Source of the DNA: Isoperla grammatica
Taxonomy: Eukaryota; Arthropoda; Insecta; Plecoptera; Perlodidae
NCBI GenBank assembly: GCA_945910005.1
Contig: OX246741.1
Coordinates: forward strand, 48,390,239 to 48,454,238
Direction: 5' to 3'
DNA: 64,000 bases
Shown here: positions 19,750-33,722 of the stretch, piece by piece
Layout of the letters: each line of letters begins with the position of its first letter
Numbering within the stretch: position 1 is the stretch's first letter
The notes under the pieces: model-generated
What the model saw: the letters and a program-made list of their open reading frames with translations, nothing else
Database searches by the model: none
What the model was told of the DNA's origin: nothing
Made by a program: the position numbers and the translations under genes

Positions 19750-22700
19750 ATGGATGCTTCTGATGTATTATCGCAACAGACCACCAAATCTGGAAGAGTG
19801 AGGCAGCGTATCAAATGGACAGATAATATGAACATTTGTGTGATGCGCAACTACTATAGAATTACGTTATTAGAAACTAGATTGGTTGGATATCGACAAG
19901 AACTGCACCGAGCGTTTACACGTGAATACCCATTAGTAGATGTAACCGAACAAAGAGTAGCAGACCAAAGGAGAATAATTGTAAGTAATGGTATGCTACC
20001 ATTTAATCTATTGAACGTAATAAGACATGAAGTAGAGGAAGAACTACAAATAGATCAAGAAAATGAAGAGGATTTGGCGAACGAGGAGCACATCATGGAA
20101 GCATCAAGAAACGATGACCATCTACGACAAGAATTAATGGAACAAGTAGATCTACCAGAAGGCCAGAACACACAAGAGGTACATCACCAACATCCACCTA
20201 TTAATAACATTGAACAAGAAGAGAATACAAGAGGAAACACACAAGAAATAGACGAGTTAAAGAACATATTACTTTTAGCTTTTGAAAATGCTTTGTCAGA
20301 ATTTGCACATATAGAACCGAACAAGAGACCTAGAATTCCTAAACCTAAACAGTCTAAGCAAATGGACATAGTAATGCACGTAATGAACGCACATATATTG
20401 TTAGATTACGCGAAGAAAGAATTGTCGTTTGAGGAAGTGCATGCAGCAATATATTGTGGAGCCGTAGCAGTGGTCAGACAATTAGGATTAAAAATAAAGT
20501 TGGTACATTCTCAGAACATAAAAACAAATAAGACTCCAAAATGGGAACGAAGATTAGTCAAACGCATCAACGAGTTAAGGAGAGATATTGGGAGATTAGA
20601 ACAATTCAGGATGGGTAATAGATCTAAAAAGATATTACAATATTGCCAACACATATTTGAAGGGTTTAAAATCCATACTATACATGAAACACCGAACGAG
20701 GCTACAAACGAATATTTGGATACTCTAAAGCAAAAAGTAAGTGCATTAGCCAAAAGACTACGAAGATATAAAGAGTGTAGTGATAGAAAAGAACAAAACG
20801 AAATGTTTAAAGAAAAAGAAAAAGAATTCTATCAGCAAATTAACAATAAAGAAGAAATAGTAGGCAATGGTATACCATCGAAGACAGAGATTGAGCAGTT
20901 TTGGGGTGGGATATGGAGTAACCCATTAATGCACAATCACAATGCAACATGGATTCAAGATGAAATTGAGGCAATGAGTGATATCGAAGTGTAAATGATA
21001 TAAAATCAACGATACGAAATACTCATAATTGGAAAGCACCCGGTAACGATAACATTCAAAATTTTTGGTACAAGAAGTTTTCAAACATGCACACCCAGAT
21101 TGCTAAATGTCTTAATGAATTTATATTAGGAGACAAGGATTTACCAGATTTCTTTACTAAAGGAATAACATTTCTTAAGGAGGGAAGCCACAGAATAACT
21201 GCTTGAAATTTTAAAAAATCGACTTTTTTCAAAATTTGACATTCATTACTTTGAACCTTAATGAGTTAATATTTTAACCCAAACAAGGAAAATAACTAAT
21301 GCAATATGTTTTTTTTTACATTTGAATGATGCATGTACATCGTTTTTGCGCTGAAACTCTAAACTTTAAAGCCTCTTTCTGGCTTATCTTTTTTTCATAC
21401 ACAATTTAGTATGGAGAAAATCATATCTTGCAAACTACTAGTCCCACAAAAATGATTTTTTGTGTGTGTTATCCTTAATAGATTTAAGATGAAAAAGTGT
21501 ATCATGAAATCTGCATGATTATTAGTACTCGAGAAAAAAAAAAAAATTCACTACTTATAAATTTATGAATTTGTTTCTTAATAAAAAAAATGGAAATTAA
21601 AAGCTAATAGCTTCCATAATATTAACAATGTCTAACTGGCGATACACTTATTTGTTGCATGTCTATCCATCTTCAATATAAAATTTAAAAAAGTAGTTTA
21701 TCTTTATTGGTTCTCTTGTTACAGCTTGCCCCATGAGTATTGTTGTAATAACAATGCAAATTTAAATAACAATGGATATATATATTTTTTTTTTTTTTAA
21801 TCTTAGTTTTTAAAGTGTCTTAACAATGTCTGCAAGTTTTAGCGTGATTGGTCCCATACATTAAAAGTTAAGATTTGCTGTGGCTTCCCTCCTTAAACCA
21901 AAAGATGACACCAAAAATCCAAGTAAATATAGACCAATTACATGCTTACCTACTATTTACAAAATCTTGACATCGTGCATAACAAATAAAATATATAGTC
22001 ACTGCGAAGAACACAATATATTAGCTGAAGAACAAAAGGGATGTCGTAAATTGTCGCAAGGGTGTAAGGAACAATTAATTATCGATTCTGTTGTAATGAA
22101 CCAAGCTTTCAACAAGAAGAGAAACATTCACGTTAGCTATATTGATTACAAGAAAGCGTATGATTCGTCACCACATTCGTGGCTAATACAGATACTGGAA
22201 ATTTATAAAGTAAACCCATTGATAGTAAACTTTTTGCGGACAGCGATGACGAGTTGGAAAACAACATTAAAGTTAAACGTAGGCAAAGAGCAGATATGTA
22301 CTGACCCAGTTAACATCCGACGAGGTATTTTTCAAGGTGACTCGTTTAGTGCGTTATGGTTTTGTCTTTCATTAAATCCATTATCTCATATACTAAACAA
22401 ATCTACACATGGTTTCAAGATAAAGGACGGTAATACGGTTTGCCACACACTTTTACATCTATTCTACATGGACGATCTCAAGCTATATGCTTTAAATGCG
22501 ACACACATGACGAATCTTCTTAACTCAACGTTAGAATTCAGTAGAGATATATGTATGGATTTTGGAATTGATAAATGTAAGTCACTTCATGTCATCAAAG
22601 GAAAGATTACGAAATTAGAAGAGTTTGAAATTGACGAAGACAACCGGATTGGAGTAATGGACGAAGAAGATGTATACAAATATCTAGGATTTGCGCAGGC

Positions 22701-23952
22701 TAAACGAATTGATCATAAACTGATGAAAAGTAAACTAATTTCTGCATACAAGAAACGAATAGGATCCATTTTAAAAACACAATTGAATGGTAAAAACAAG
22801 ATCAAAGCAATTAACACTTATGCTATACCGGTACTAACATATTCATTTGGAATTATTAACTGGACACAGACAGAACTTCATGCCCTAGAAATTCTCACCC
22901 GCACAACATTCACCAAATACAGAAGTCATCACCCTAAGTCAGCAATAGAACGAGTGACTCTACCTAGAGAAAAAGGGGGAAGAGGCTTGATTGATTTAAA
23001 CAATTTATATTATAAACAAATTGAAATTCTGAGAAAGTACTTTTATACAAAATGCCCACATTCACAACTTCATAGAGCTATAGTATCGGCAGACAAGTCG
23101 CTTTCTCCCCTCAATTTAAATGACGGAAATTTAAACTTGCTTCAAAAACTAAATTCTGACACAGCAAAAGAGATCAGAATATCAGAAAAGACGTTACATA
23201 GCAGACATTATAAAGAACTTCTTAAGGATAGCGTCGATAGGGTAGCATCGAACCAATGGTTAACGTCCGGGGACATTTTCAGCGAAACAGAGGGATTTAT
23301 GGTCGCTATTCAGGATAAAGTAATCAAGACTAACAATTACAAAAAATACATACTGAAAGACGTCACAGTGGAAGATAAATGTAGAAAATGTAATTTGAAC
23401 GGCGAAACAATTGAACATATCGTATCTGGGTGCAAAATGCTTTGTCAAACAGATTATCTTCATAGGCATAACCAAGTTGCAAACATTGTACATCAAAAAT
23501 TAGCCATGAAGTACAAACTTATAAACACAACCACTGCGTATTACAAATACAAGCCTGAAAAGGTATTAGATAGTAAAGACTACAAATTATATTACGACCG
23601 GGCAGTTATTACAGACCAAACCATACATCACAATAGACCGGATATTATATTTATTGACAAGAAGAAACAAGAAACGATTTTAATTGATGTTGCCGTCCCT
23701 TTATGCCACAATGTAGAGACAACTTGGCGGGAAAAGATAAACAGATATAAGGAATTATCTATTGAAATAAAAAGGTTGTGGAAGCAGAATAATGTAACTG
23801 TTATACCGTTAATTATATCAGCAAATGGCATTGTTCCACGTAAACTCCATGACAGTATTAAACTAATTGGTCTCCAACCGAACATATACATCGAGATGCA
23901 AAAAGCAATTATTTTGAACACGTGTAGGATAGTGCGAAAATTTTTGAACTAA
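19750..23952 (+). pseudogene. Dong-like polyprotein, copy 1 (deletion plus MITE)
   Basis: A single-ORF retrotransposon protein. The N-terminus has a RIKWTDNMNICVMRNYY motif typical of R4-type elements, then an acidic and helical region. The ORF stops at 20994 because 22 nt present in copy 2 are missing. After the MITE the frame is open from 21895 to 23952: motif A YIDYKKAYDS, motif B GIFQGDSFSALWFCLSLNPL, motif C FYMDDLKLYA, a CCHC knuckle (CRKCNLNGETIEHIVSGC) and the restriction-like endonuclease core RPDIIFIDKKKQETILIDVA. The target site would be nicked by that endonuclease; there is no AP endonuclease. Inactive here. Confidence 0.9.
21179..21892. mobile_element. piggyBac-like MITE inserted in Dong copy 1
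   Basis: 714 bp with perfect 15-bp inverted ends, GGAGGGAAGCCACAG and CTGTGGCTTCCCTCC, flanked by TTAA at 21175-21178 and 21893-21896. Copy 2 has the empty site (TTTCTTAAACC, near 30330). TTAA duplication is the piggyBac superfamily signature. It encodes nothing. Confidence 0.9.
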
Positions 23953-24140
23953 GAAGAATGAAGACTTCAAGAAGTTCTCCATCCCGATGGTGGTTTTCGT
24001 GGTTTCCACCGTACAAAGAGCGAATGCTGGGATGAGTACAAATCGGCCACGACCGTACATAGCATCCACAGTTCGGTTTGGAAAAAATAATGTGGACAAT
24101 GATATATTAAGTAGTATAGCCAAATGTGGGCATTTGAGAA

Positions 24141-24206
24141 GCAGAAGAAGAAGAAGAAGAAGAAGAAGAAGAAGAAGAAGAAGAAGAAGAAGAAGAAGAA
24201 GAAGAT
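24141..24206 (+). repeat. (AGA)n block in Dong 3' UTR
   Basis: GATATATTAAGTAGT flanks this block on both sides. Copies 1, 2 and the fragment at 48386 have it. Copy 3 (46165) has a single uninterrupted GATATATTAAGTAGT. Confidence 0.85.
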
Positions 24207-24324
24207 ATATTAAGTAGTTCTAAGTAGATTTTAATAAGGTAAACACATGGAAATACTTGACATTTGTGTCCGTACAACATGTTTATGCCGGTTTTGACCG
24301 AGTTTGTATGTATTGCAACAATAA

Positions 24325-24503
<179 letters not shown>

Positions 24504-24724
24504 AAATGTTTTCTTTATTATAAGAACCCAGGTAATTAACATTCGATACAATCCCAAAAAACTACACACGTAGCTTGTCTGTGGGGATAACAAACAAAAC
24601 TAAATGAAAATAATCTAGACTCCAACACCTAGTAAAACATTAATACATTCCTTAAAACAAAATAGTTATATAATAATAAAATATAATACAAAATACAAAA
24701 ACATTGAGCATTCTTCGAATCCTA

Positions 24725-26210
24725 TTAACATAGTGCGATAGTATCACGTAACAAAAACATTTTTAATTCCCTTGTCACAGTACTTATACTATCCAAGTTC
24801 CTCAGGTCTTTGGGAAGCTTATAAAAATTAAATGGCACACAATATTCCAATGCACGCTTGCCGTACTTATTGTCAAACTTAGGTATTTTGAAAAACTCGG
24901 CTTCTTTGGCACGAGTATTCAAACTATGGTCTCTTACGTTTTTAAACATATCCTGGTAGTAAAACTTCAACACCAATTTATATATAAATAATGTATTACC
25001 AGGAAGGACATCACACAATCTATATAACCCACTTATTGTAAATTGTAAAATATAAATCATTTGGTTTATTAGACGATATTAACCTAAGCATTCTGTTCTG
25101 CAGTAAAATAATATGTTTTATATTTGAAAACAAAGCATTACCCCATGCTGTCAAGGCGTATGAAATGACGGACTCAGCAAGCGCAATATAAACCGTTCTT
25201 AAAAGAGTAAAAGGCAGTATAAACTTTAATTTGTACAGTTGATTCAAACACGACCTAAGCCTACTACATACTCGTGATATATGCACATCCCAGCAAAAGT
25301 TTTGATCGATGTCCACTCCTAAATACGGATGGCTGTAAACTGAATCAATTTTAATTTTACTTTCACACTTGCATTGGATGCTGCTAACATTTTGACAAAC
25401 ATTGCTATGTAAACAATCAAAGGAATGGGTAAAAATATTTATGCTTTCATTGTGATTAATATTATGAGGGGACGAAACATGTACTATTTTTGTTTTAACT
25501 GAATTAATGATAAATCCATCATCATGTGTCCACCTCAACAAGTTAATAAAATCCTCCTGCAAATAAAGCTCAGCCATTTTTATATTTTTATGAATTGTTA
25601 CCAATGCCGTGTCATCGGCAAAGCAAAAAGAAAAACACCTCTTAATGAACAGTACCATTAAATTTACAGAAACTAAATAAAGAACTGGCCCCAATATGGA
25701 CCCTTGCGGTACCCCCGTTTGACATGGTCTAACTTCGCTATCAAACTCTCCCACTCGCACAATAATTTTCCTTTCTGACAAATAATTTTCAAACCATGCT
25801 AACAAGGGACCTCTTACGCCAATCCGTTCAAGAGCAAGCAGCAATTTTCTATGGTTTAGGGTATCGAAAGCTTTAGTGAAGTCGATGAACATACATAAAA
25901 TGTGGCAGTTTTTGTTAAGTTTAGAATTGATCAAATTAGAAAATTTTAAGAGTAGATCCGACGTACTTTTCCCTTTTTGAAATCCGTATTGATGCTCATT
26001 AATAATGTTAAATTTTTCTAAGTACTTGACTAAACAATTTGCAATGTATCTTTCCATAATCTTTTCAATGCTTGGCAACAACGCGATTGGTCTGTAATTA
26101 GAATATTCAAGGTGATTTCCTTTTTTATAAATTGGCCTCACAATCGATGTTTTAAGTTTTCCTGGAACTATGCCCTCAGTCAATGATAAATTAAGTAATT
26201 CATCGTGCAA
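24725..26210 (-). pseudogene. LINE reverse transcriptase with C-terminal region, frameshifted
   Basis: The frame 26210-25020 has the YRPIALLPSIEKIMER fingers motif, FIDFTKAFDTLNH (motif A), GVPQGSILGPVLYL (motif B), FADDTALV (motif C) and the thumb region ESVISYALTAWGNA. The following frame 25060-24725 supplies the C-terminal region (AEFFKIPKFDNKYGKRALEY), so a shift lies near 25040. The residues needed for catalysis (Asp; Asp-Asp) are present. The upstream boundary with the endonuclease frame is another shift at 26210-26228. Confidence 0.85.
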
Positions 26211-26227
26211 TAACCGGACTTATCTCA

Positions 26228-27737
26228 CTAGAGATACTTTGCAAATCTTTTACTCTTATACCATCTATGCTTATTAGGACTCATACCGCTAATAATATTT
26301 CTAACCTCAACTTCATCGATAGGAGGTATGAACATCGATTGTGGCTGCTGATAGCTTGTAATTGCGCCTCTACTCTCAATGGGTAAACATTGAACTTTAC
26401 ATTTATGAATTGTTTCATCAATTTCATCAACAAATGATTTGGCAAAATTATTTACAATTACCTGTTGACTCTCGCTTTTACCCAAATACCTGTTTATTAC
26501 TGCCTCAACTGACTCTTTCTTACGCTTACCTGTAATTTCATTAATTGACTGCCAAGTTTCTTTAATGTTATGCTTATTTCTTTCAATGACGGCTTTGAAA
26601 TATTGATTTTTAGCAGCATGTATTTTTTCATTTACTTTGTTCCGGAAATAGTTATACTCTTGTCTATACATATTTTTGAAAATATTTAATTCCTTGCAAT
26701 TTTTCCATTTACGAAACAATTGGTCTCTTAGCTTTAATATCTCTAATAACTCATTAGTCATCCACTTTTTATTAATTCTGCACTCAGATTTCCTGTTTTT
26801 ATAATAAGTCGCCTTATCATATGCTTTTTTAAAATTATGATACACTGCATCGTACAACTGACAACAGCTTGTAACTGACAATAAGCTTTGCCATTGAATA
26901 CTTTGTAAGTGGACCAGTAACTTATTTTCATTGATACATTTATTGATCGCTAGTGCATCTATGGGAGCGTGAGTCAATTCACCTAAACCATCTATTACTG
27001 CGATAATCATATAATGGTCACTGACCTTTGAAGTATGAACAGCTGTACGTACGTTTACATCAATGCCTCGTATATAAACATGATCAAGACACGTACTGCT
27101 TAGCCTGGCATTGCATATTTCCTCCCGCGTAGCCTCCGTAATATAAGGAATGAATCCATTTACAGAAAGCTCTGCCTCATATAACTGAACGGTATTATCA
27201 TGTTGATTGAGAGTATCAATATTTACATCTCCAATAAACACGGCGTATTTGTTGTCTACACGCTCCCAATATTTCTCAACTTCTGCAATAAAATCATATT
27301 TCGTAGCATTGTTAGGGGGCCTATAAACACATAATAATGCAATCTCAACTTTGTTTTCTAAAACAAGTTTGCCAGATATGCCTTCAAAATTAATAAATGA
27401 CATAGGTATTGTTACACTCGAACGTAAGAATGCTTGAAACAAAAACCATCAACCCACCACCTCTTCTTCCATCTCTTAATTTATAAAACCGAGTAAACCC
27501 GTCAAGTTCATAGCCATTACACTCATCTCTTAGATCCATTTCACTTTAAATTAAGACATGAATATTATTTAACTGGTTTTGTAAAACTAGAAGTACTTGA
27601 TCCCAATTTTTTCTGACGGATCTTATATTTAAATGAACAATTGTAAGACCACAACAGTGCTCCTGACACCACACGTCAAGATCGGGTACAATGTCCGTTT
27701 TTACATTTTCTCTATCTTGTTGTCTCCAAAAGTCCAT
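26228..27737 (-). pseudogene. LINE AP-type endonuclease domain, broken
   Basis: The piece at 27737-27546 includes LTIVHLNIRSVRKNWDQVLL, the start of an exonuclease-endonuclease-phosphatase fold. The second frame, 27442-26228, continues with FIGDVNID (GDFN-like motif), CLDHVYIRG and SDHYMI (catalytic SDH motif), then a linker region. About 100 nt between the two frames contain the shift. This endonuclease would nick target DNA in an intact relative. Confidence 0.8.
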
Positions 27738-27844
27738 TTAATTCCTAACTGAAGATTGTAAATAACACAACAAAAGTACTGTAATCCAAAAACAAATACG
27801 ACCTTTAACAACACTCACAAAGTGGCTATAGACAATGCACTGCA

Positions 27845-28072
27845 CTACGAGATCGTGATTTTATCGAGATCAGTAAAAGTGGCAATTTGAATTGGTCGCC
27901 TTGAGGTCTCGTCTCGCCTTACGAAAATCTTCCCTCGATTAAACCACACAAATTTGAAGCCCACCTCCCTTGCCCGCGTTTTGGCTCTCCAGAGAAGTTC
28001 CTTGTAGAACGGAGCTAAGTTTTCGTTTATAAAAACTCGTTGTTGGCCTACCTGCCCACTTCCTGCGGTCAA
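27845..28072 (-). pseudogene. LINE ORF1 C-terminal fragment
   Basis: The frame contains VFINENLAPFYKELLWRAKT and FKFVWFNRGKIFVRRDE, resembling the C-terminal domain found in many insect LINE ORF1 proteins and related to the baculovirus FP family. It lies just upstream of the endonuclease frame in the same orientation. N-terminal part missing. Confidence 0.6.
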
Positions 28073-28148
28073 TGAATTGCTTGTTAATACGGTAAGGCGT
28101 TTTTTAATAAACTTTAAATATTTTAATTTATTTAATTTTTTTATTTTT

Positions 28149-28149
28149 T

Positions 28150-28226
<77 letters not shown>

Positions 28227-28230
28227 TAAA

Positions 28231-28264
<34 letters not shown>
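28149..28264. repeat. (AAT)n microsatellite at Dong copy 2 5' end
   Basis: About 115 bp of AAT directly before the element. Confidence 0.97.
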
Positions 28265-28265
<1 letters not shown>

Positions 28266-28882
28266 GGTTACCTGGTAACCCCTAAAAGTCTACACGTTCC
28301 CAGTCGCTGCTGATAATATATCGCATTTCAAAGGGAAAAAGCTGTAATCAACCAACAATTTTCACGGCATTGAGATCTACGAGTGATTTACTACAAGAAG
28401 ACATAAAGGGAAGTACCAGTATCCATTACTTTGTATATAAATAGAAGTTTAATTTTGTAGGCTTACATTTTAGTCCAGGGCCTTGCTTGAGAAACATAGG
28501 AACAGTTGAATTTAGTGTTGATTTTGACAGATTGAAGCTAGATCTGGACACGTCAAGGTCTTGTACTTATAATTTGATTCGATAATATTGTAACTAGATA
28601 TATGTTTTACGGTTGTATGTAAGCACTTTTTATTTGTTTCCAGAATTAAGAAGATTTCGTCTTCAAAATCTGTGAAATTTGAAACTGTCATTCAACTCCA
28701 ACTCAGCGCCTTGTAATTGCGTGTGTTATTTATTGACGGGGCACGGCCAAGTTGCGAGTGTAAAGAAAAGTGTGACATTAAGTGCTTTGATTTCTTTGAA
28801 AAACAATATTAACTTTCTGTGACAAAGAACTTAGTTTGACAGGACAATGAACTTTGACATTTAGTTAATAAACAAACAGATT

Positions 28883-31800
28883 ATGGATGCTTCTGATGTA
28901 TTATCGCAACAGACCACCAAATCTGAAAGAGTGAGGCAGCGTATCAAATGGACAGATAATATGAACATTTGTGTGATGCGCAACTACTATAGAATTACGT
29001 TATTAGAAACTAGATTAGTTGGATATCGACAAGAACTGCACCGAGCGTTTACACGTGAATACCCATTAGTAGATGTAACCGAACAAAGAGTAGCAGACCA
29101 AAGGAGAATAATTGTAAGTAATGGTATGCTACCATTTAATCTATTGAACGTAATAAGACATGAAGTAGAGGAAGAACTACAAATAGATCAAGAAAATGAA
29201 GAGGATTTGGCGAACGAGGAGCACATCATGGAAGCATCAAGAAACGATGACCATCTACGACAAGAATTAATGGAACAAGTAGATCTACCAGAAGGCCAGA
29301 ACACACAAGAGGTACATCACCAACATCCACCTATTAATAACATTGAACAAGAAGAGAATACAAGAGGGAACACACAAGAAATAGACGAGTTAAAGAACAT
29401 ATTACATTTAGCTTTTGAAAATGCTTTGTCAGAATTTGCACATATAGAACCGAACAAGAGACCTAGAATTCCTAAACCTAAACAGTCTAAGCAAATGGAC
29501 ATAGTAATGCACGTAATGAACGCACATATATTGTTAGATTACGCGAAGAAAGAATTGTCGTTTGAGGAAGTGCATGCAGCAATATATTGTGGAGCCGTAG
29601 CAGTGGTCAGACAATTAGGATTAAAAATAAAGTTGGTACATTCTCAGAACATAAAAACAAATAAGACTCCAAAATGGGAACGAAGATTAGTCAAACGCAT
29701 CAACGAGTTAAGGAGAGATATTGGGAGATTAGAACAATTCAGGATGGGTAATAGATCTAAAAAGATATTACAGTATTGCCAACACATATTTGAAAGGTTT
29801 AAAATCCATACTATACATGAAACACCGAACGAGGCTACAAACGAATATTTGGATACTCTAAAGCAAAAAGTAAGTGCATTAGCCAAAAGACTACGAAGAT
29901 ATAAAGAGTGTAGTGATAGAAAAGAACAAAACGAAATGTTTAAAGAAAAAGAAAAAGAATTCTATCAGCAAATTAACAATAAAGAAGAAATAGTAGGCAA
30001 TGGTATACCATCGAAGACAGAGATTGAGCAGTTTTGGGGTGGGATATGGAGTAACCCATTAATGCACAATCACAATGCAACATGGATTCAAGATGAAATT
30101 GAGGCAATGAGTGATATCGAAGAAATGACATTTGATGGCATCAGTGTAAATGATATAAAATCAACGATACGAAATACTCATAATTGGAAAGCACCCGGTA
30201 ACGATAACATTCAAAATTTTTGGTACAAGAAGTTTTCAAACATGCACACCCAGATTGCTAAATGTCTTAATGAATTTATATTAGGAGACAAGGATTTACC
30301 AGATTTCTTTACTGAAGGAATAACATTTCTTAAACCAAAAGATAATGACACCAAAAATCCAAGTAAATATAGACCAATTACATGCTTACCTACTATTTAC
30401 AAAATCTTGACATCGTGCATAACAAATAAAATATATAGTCACTGCGAAGAACACAATATATTAGCTGAAGAACAAAAGGGATGTCGTAAATTGTCGCAAG
30501 GGTGTAAGGAACAATTAATTATCGATTCTGTTGTAATGAACCAAGCTTTCAACAAGAAGAGAAACATTCACGTTAGCTATATTGATTACAAGAAAGCGTA
30601 TGATTCGTCACCACATTCGTGGCTAATACAGATACTGGAAATTTATAAAGTAAACCCATTGATAGTAAACTTTTTGCGGACAGCGATGACGAGTTGGAAA
30701 ACAACATTAAAGTTAAACGTAGGCAAAGAGCAGATATGTACTGACCCAGTTAACATCCGACGAGGTATTTTTCAAGGTGACTCGTTTAGTGCGTTATGGT
30801 TTTGTCTTTCATTAAATCCATTATCTCATATACTAAACAAATCTACACATGGTTTCAAGATAAAGGACGGTAATACGGTTTGCCACACACTTTCACATCT
30901 ATTCTACATGGACGATCTCAAGCTATATGCTTTAAATGCGACACACATGACGAATCTTCTTAACTCAACGTTAGAATTCAGTAGAGATATATGTATGGAT
31001 TTTGGAATTGATAAATGTAAGTCACTTCATGTCATCAAAGGAAAGATTACGAAATTAGAAGAGTTTGAAATTGACGAAGACAACCGGATTGGAGTAATGG
31101 ACGAAGAAGATGTATACAAATATCTAGGATTTGCGCAGGCTAAACGAATTGATCATAAACTAATGAAAAGTAAACTAATTTCTGCATACAAGAAACGAAT
31201 AGGATCCATTTTAAAAACACAATTGAATGGTAAAAACAAGATCAAAGCAATTAACACTTATGCTATACCGGTACTAACATATTCATTTGGAATTATTAAC
31301 TGGACACAGACAGAACTTCATGCCCTAGAAATTCTCACCCGCACAACATTCACCAAATACAGAAGTCATCACCCTAAGTCAGCAATAGAACGAGTGACTC
31401 TACCTAGAGAAAAAGGGGGAAGAGGCTTGATTGATTTAAACAATTTATATTATAAACAAATTGAAATTCTGAGAAAGTACTTTTATACAAAATGCCCACA
31501 TTCACAACTTCATAGAGCTATAGTATCGGCAGACAAGTCGCTTTCTCCCCTCAATTTAAATGACGGAAATTTAAACTTGCTTCAAAAACTAAATTCTGAC
31601 ACAGCAAAAGAGATCAGAATATCAGAAAAGACGTTACATAGCAGACATTATAAAGAACTTCTTAAGGATAGCGTCGATAGGGTAGCATCGAACAAATGGT
31701 TAACGTCTGGGGACATTTTCAGCGAAACAGAGGGATTTATGATCGCTATTCAAGATAAAGTAATCAAGACTAACAATTACAAAAAATACATACTGAAAGA

Positions 31801-33284
31801 CGTCACAGTGGAAGATAAATGTAGAAAATGTAATTTGAACGGCGAAACAATGGGAGTCTTTCAGTTAAAATTTCTCACCAGAGTGCAGCATAGAACAACC
31901 CGGTTTTAAAATAGTAAACAAACGCGGATTGCAACAGGAACGAGCGTGATGACAGGTAGTTAAAATTTACAACATATATTTGGTAACGAGCATAATGTCC
32001 TAAAATATAATAAACAGTAATATGTAATAAATAAGTTATAACGCCTAGTATTGGCCACTATCATTATAGGGCTACATTATTCAAGTTTATCACAGCCTTT
32101 AGCTCTCGACTTTTCAACCACTATCTAGCTGACAGATGACATTGCCTGTGTGTTGCAAGAAGCACCTAATTTAGTTATTTTATTTGAACTTTAATTTAAA
32201 TGCATTGTTTGCTGAGGCTCTGATTTTATACAGTCATATTTATACAACAATATTATTTTTAGACAAATTCATCAATAAAAACAAAGGCTAACAGACCGTA
32301 ACTAACAGCTACGGACGACCTACCCTTGTCTCTCTGCATTTGTCGTATCCTAAAGGCACAGGAAACACATATTACTACTCTTAAAGATCTCTTTGTAATG
32401 TTTTCAGTGTCAATGTTTCTTGACATCGGTAATAAGGTTTCATAAATAATATTACAAACTAAATCAGTCGAACACGGGCTCACATATTATAGAAAAAAAC
32501 GCCGCCATTTATGTCAAACACGATCACGGCAATAAAGACAACTGACCATCAACTGACGAAGAAACACGTCAAGTATCCTAGCAACAGACAGAAGTCACCG
32601 CTTTATTGATGTTAGTATTTCTAAGTCACAGCCTATCAAAGCCAGTATTTTCTAACACCGCCTTGCCAATCAGTGTATTTTTATTTTGACAGGTGGACCG
32701 CATTTTTCGGTGCTGCGCTCTGGTGGTTGAGCTTTAAAAGATCCCCATTGAACATATCGTATCTGGGTGCAAAATGCTTTGTCAAACAGATTATCTTCAT
32801 AGGCATAACCAAGTTGCAAACATTGTACATCAAAAATTAGCCATGAAGTATAAACTTATAAACACAACCACTGCGTATTACAAATACAAGCCTGAAAAGG
32901 TATTAGATATTAAAGACTACAAATTATATTACGACCGGGCAGTTATTACAGACCAAACCATACATCACAATAGACCGGATATTATATTTATTGACAAGAA
33001 GAAACAAGAAACGATTTTAATTGATGTTGCCGTCCCTTTATGCCACAATGTAGAGACAACTTGGCGGTAAAAGATAAACAGATATAAGGAATTATCAATT
33101 GAAATAAAAAGGTTGTGGAAGCAGAAGAATGTAACTGTTATACCGTTAATTATATCAGCAAATGGCATTGTTCCACGTAAACTCCATGACAGTATTAAAC
33201 TAATTGGTCTCCAACCGAACATATACATCGAGATGCAAAAAGCAATTATTTTGAACACGTGTAGGATAGTGCGAAAATTTTTGA
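28883..33284 (+). pseudogene. Dong-like polyprotein, copy 2 (transposon insertion and stop)
   Basis: The first 990 or so codons are open and match copy 1 without the 22-nt deletion: N-terminal RIKWTDNMNICVM motif, coiled/acidic region, linker NWKAPGNDNIQNFWYKKF, reverse transcriptase motifs (YIDYKKAYDS, GIFQGDSFSALW, FYMDDLKLYA) and the first half of the CCHC knuckle. The ORF then enters the inserted element and stops at 31909. After the element the endonuclease core RPDIIFIDKKKQETILIDVA is present, but TAA at 33068 replaces a Glu codon found in copies 1 and 3. The final residues run to about 33284. Inactive. Confidence 0.9.
31852..32746. mobile_element. 895-bp DNA transposon inside Dong copy 2
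   Basis: Comparison with copy 1 (GGCGAAACAATTGAACAT) fixes the insertion. The ends are imperfect inverted repeats: GGGAGTCTTT versus GGGGATCTTT, with inner ACCAGAGTGCAGCA versus ACCAGAGCGCAGCA. An AT dinucleotide appears on both sides (31850-31851, 32747-32748). No transposase frame. Superfamily not assigned. Confidence 0.85.
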
Positions 33285-33663
33285 ACTAAGAAGAATGAAG
33301 ACTTCAAGAAGTTCTCCATCCCGATGGTGGTTTTCGTGGTTTCCACCGTACAAAGAGCGAATGCTGGGATGAGTACAAATCGGCCACGACCGTACATAGC
33401 ATCCACAGTTCGGTTTGGAAAAAATAATGTGGACAATGATATATTAAGTAGTATAGCCAAATGTGGGCATTTGAGAAGCAGAAGCAGAAGAAGAAGAAGA
33501 AGAAGAAGAAGAAGAAGAAGAAGAAGAAGAAGAAGAAGAAGAAGAAGATATATTAAGTAGTTCTAAGTAGATTTTAATAAGGTAAACACATGGAAATACT
33601 TGACATTTGTGTCCGTACAACATGTTTATGCCGGTTTTGACCGAGTTTGTATGTATTGCAACA

Positions 33664-33667
33664 ATAA

Positions 33668-33721
<54 letters not shown>

Positions 33722-33722
33722 C
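33664..33722. repeat. (AAT)n microsatellite
   Basis: Dong copy 2 tail. Confidence 0.95.

Larger units (their letters stand above)
24505..28130 (-). mobile_element. Minus-strand two-ORF LINE (jockey/CR1-type with AP endonuclease)
   Basis: Read from about 28130 down to 24505. Order: ORF1 C-terminus (27845-28072), endonuclease (26228-27737), reverse transcriptase (25020-26210), C-terminal region (24725-25060), and a 3' UTR with AATAAA close to the end. It is 5'-truncated within ORF1 and lies between two Dong copies, with (AAT)n on both sides. Frameshifts separate the pieces, so this copy is dead. Confidence 0.85.
28265..33670 (+). mobile_element. R4/Dong-like non-LTR retrotransposon, copy 2 (longest copy)
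   Basis: Starts GGTTACCTGGTAACC (a palindrome) right after (AAT)n, with about 74 bp more 5' UTR than copy 1, and ends GCAACAAT plus (AAT)n at 33664. It is over 98% identical to copy 1 by eye. It is broken by an 895-bp DNA transposon (31852-32746) and by a premature stop at 33068-33070. The ORF is otherwise intact from 28883. Confidence 0.9.
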
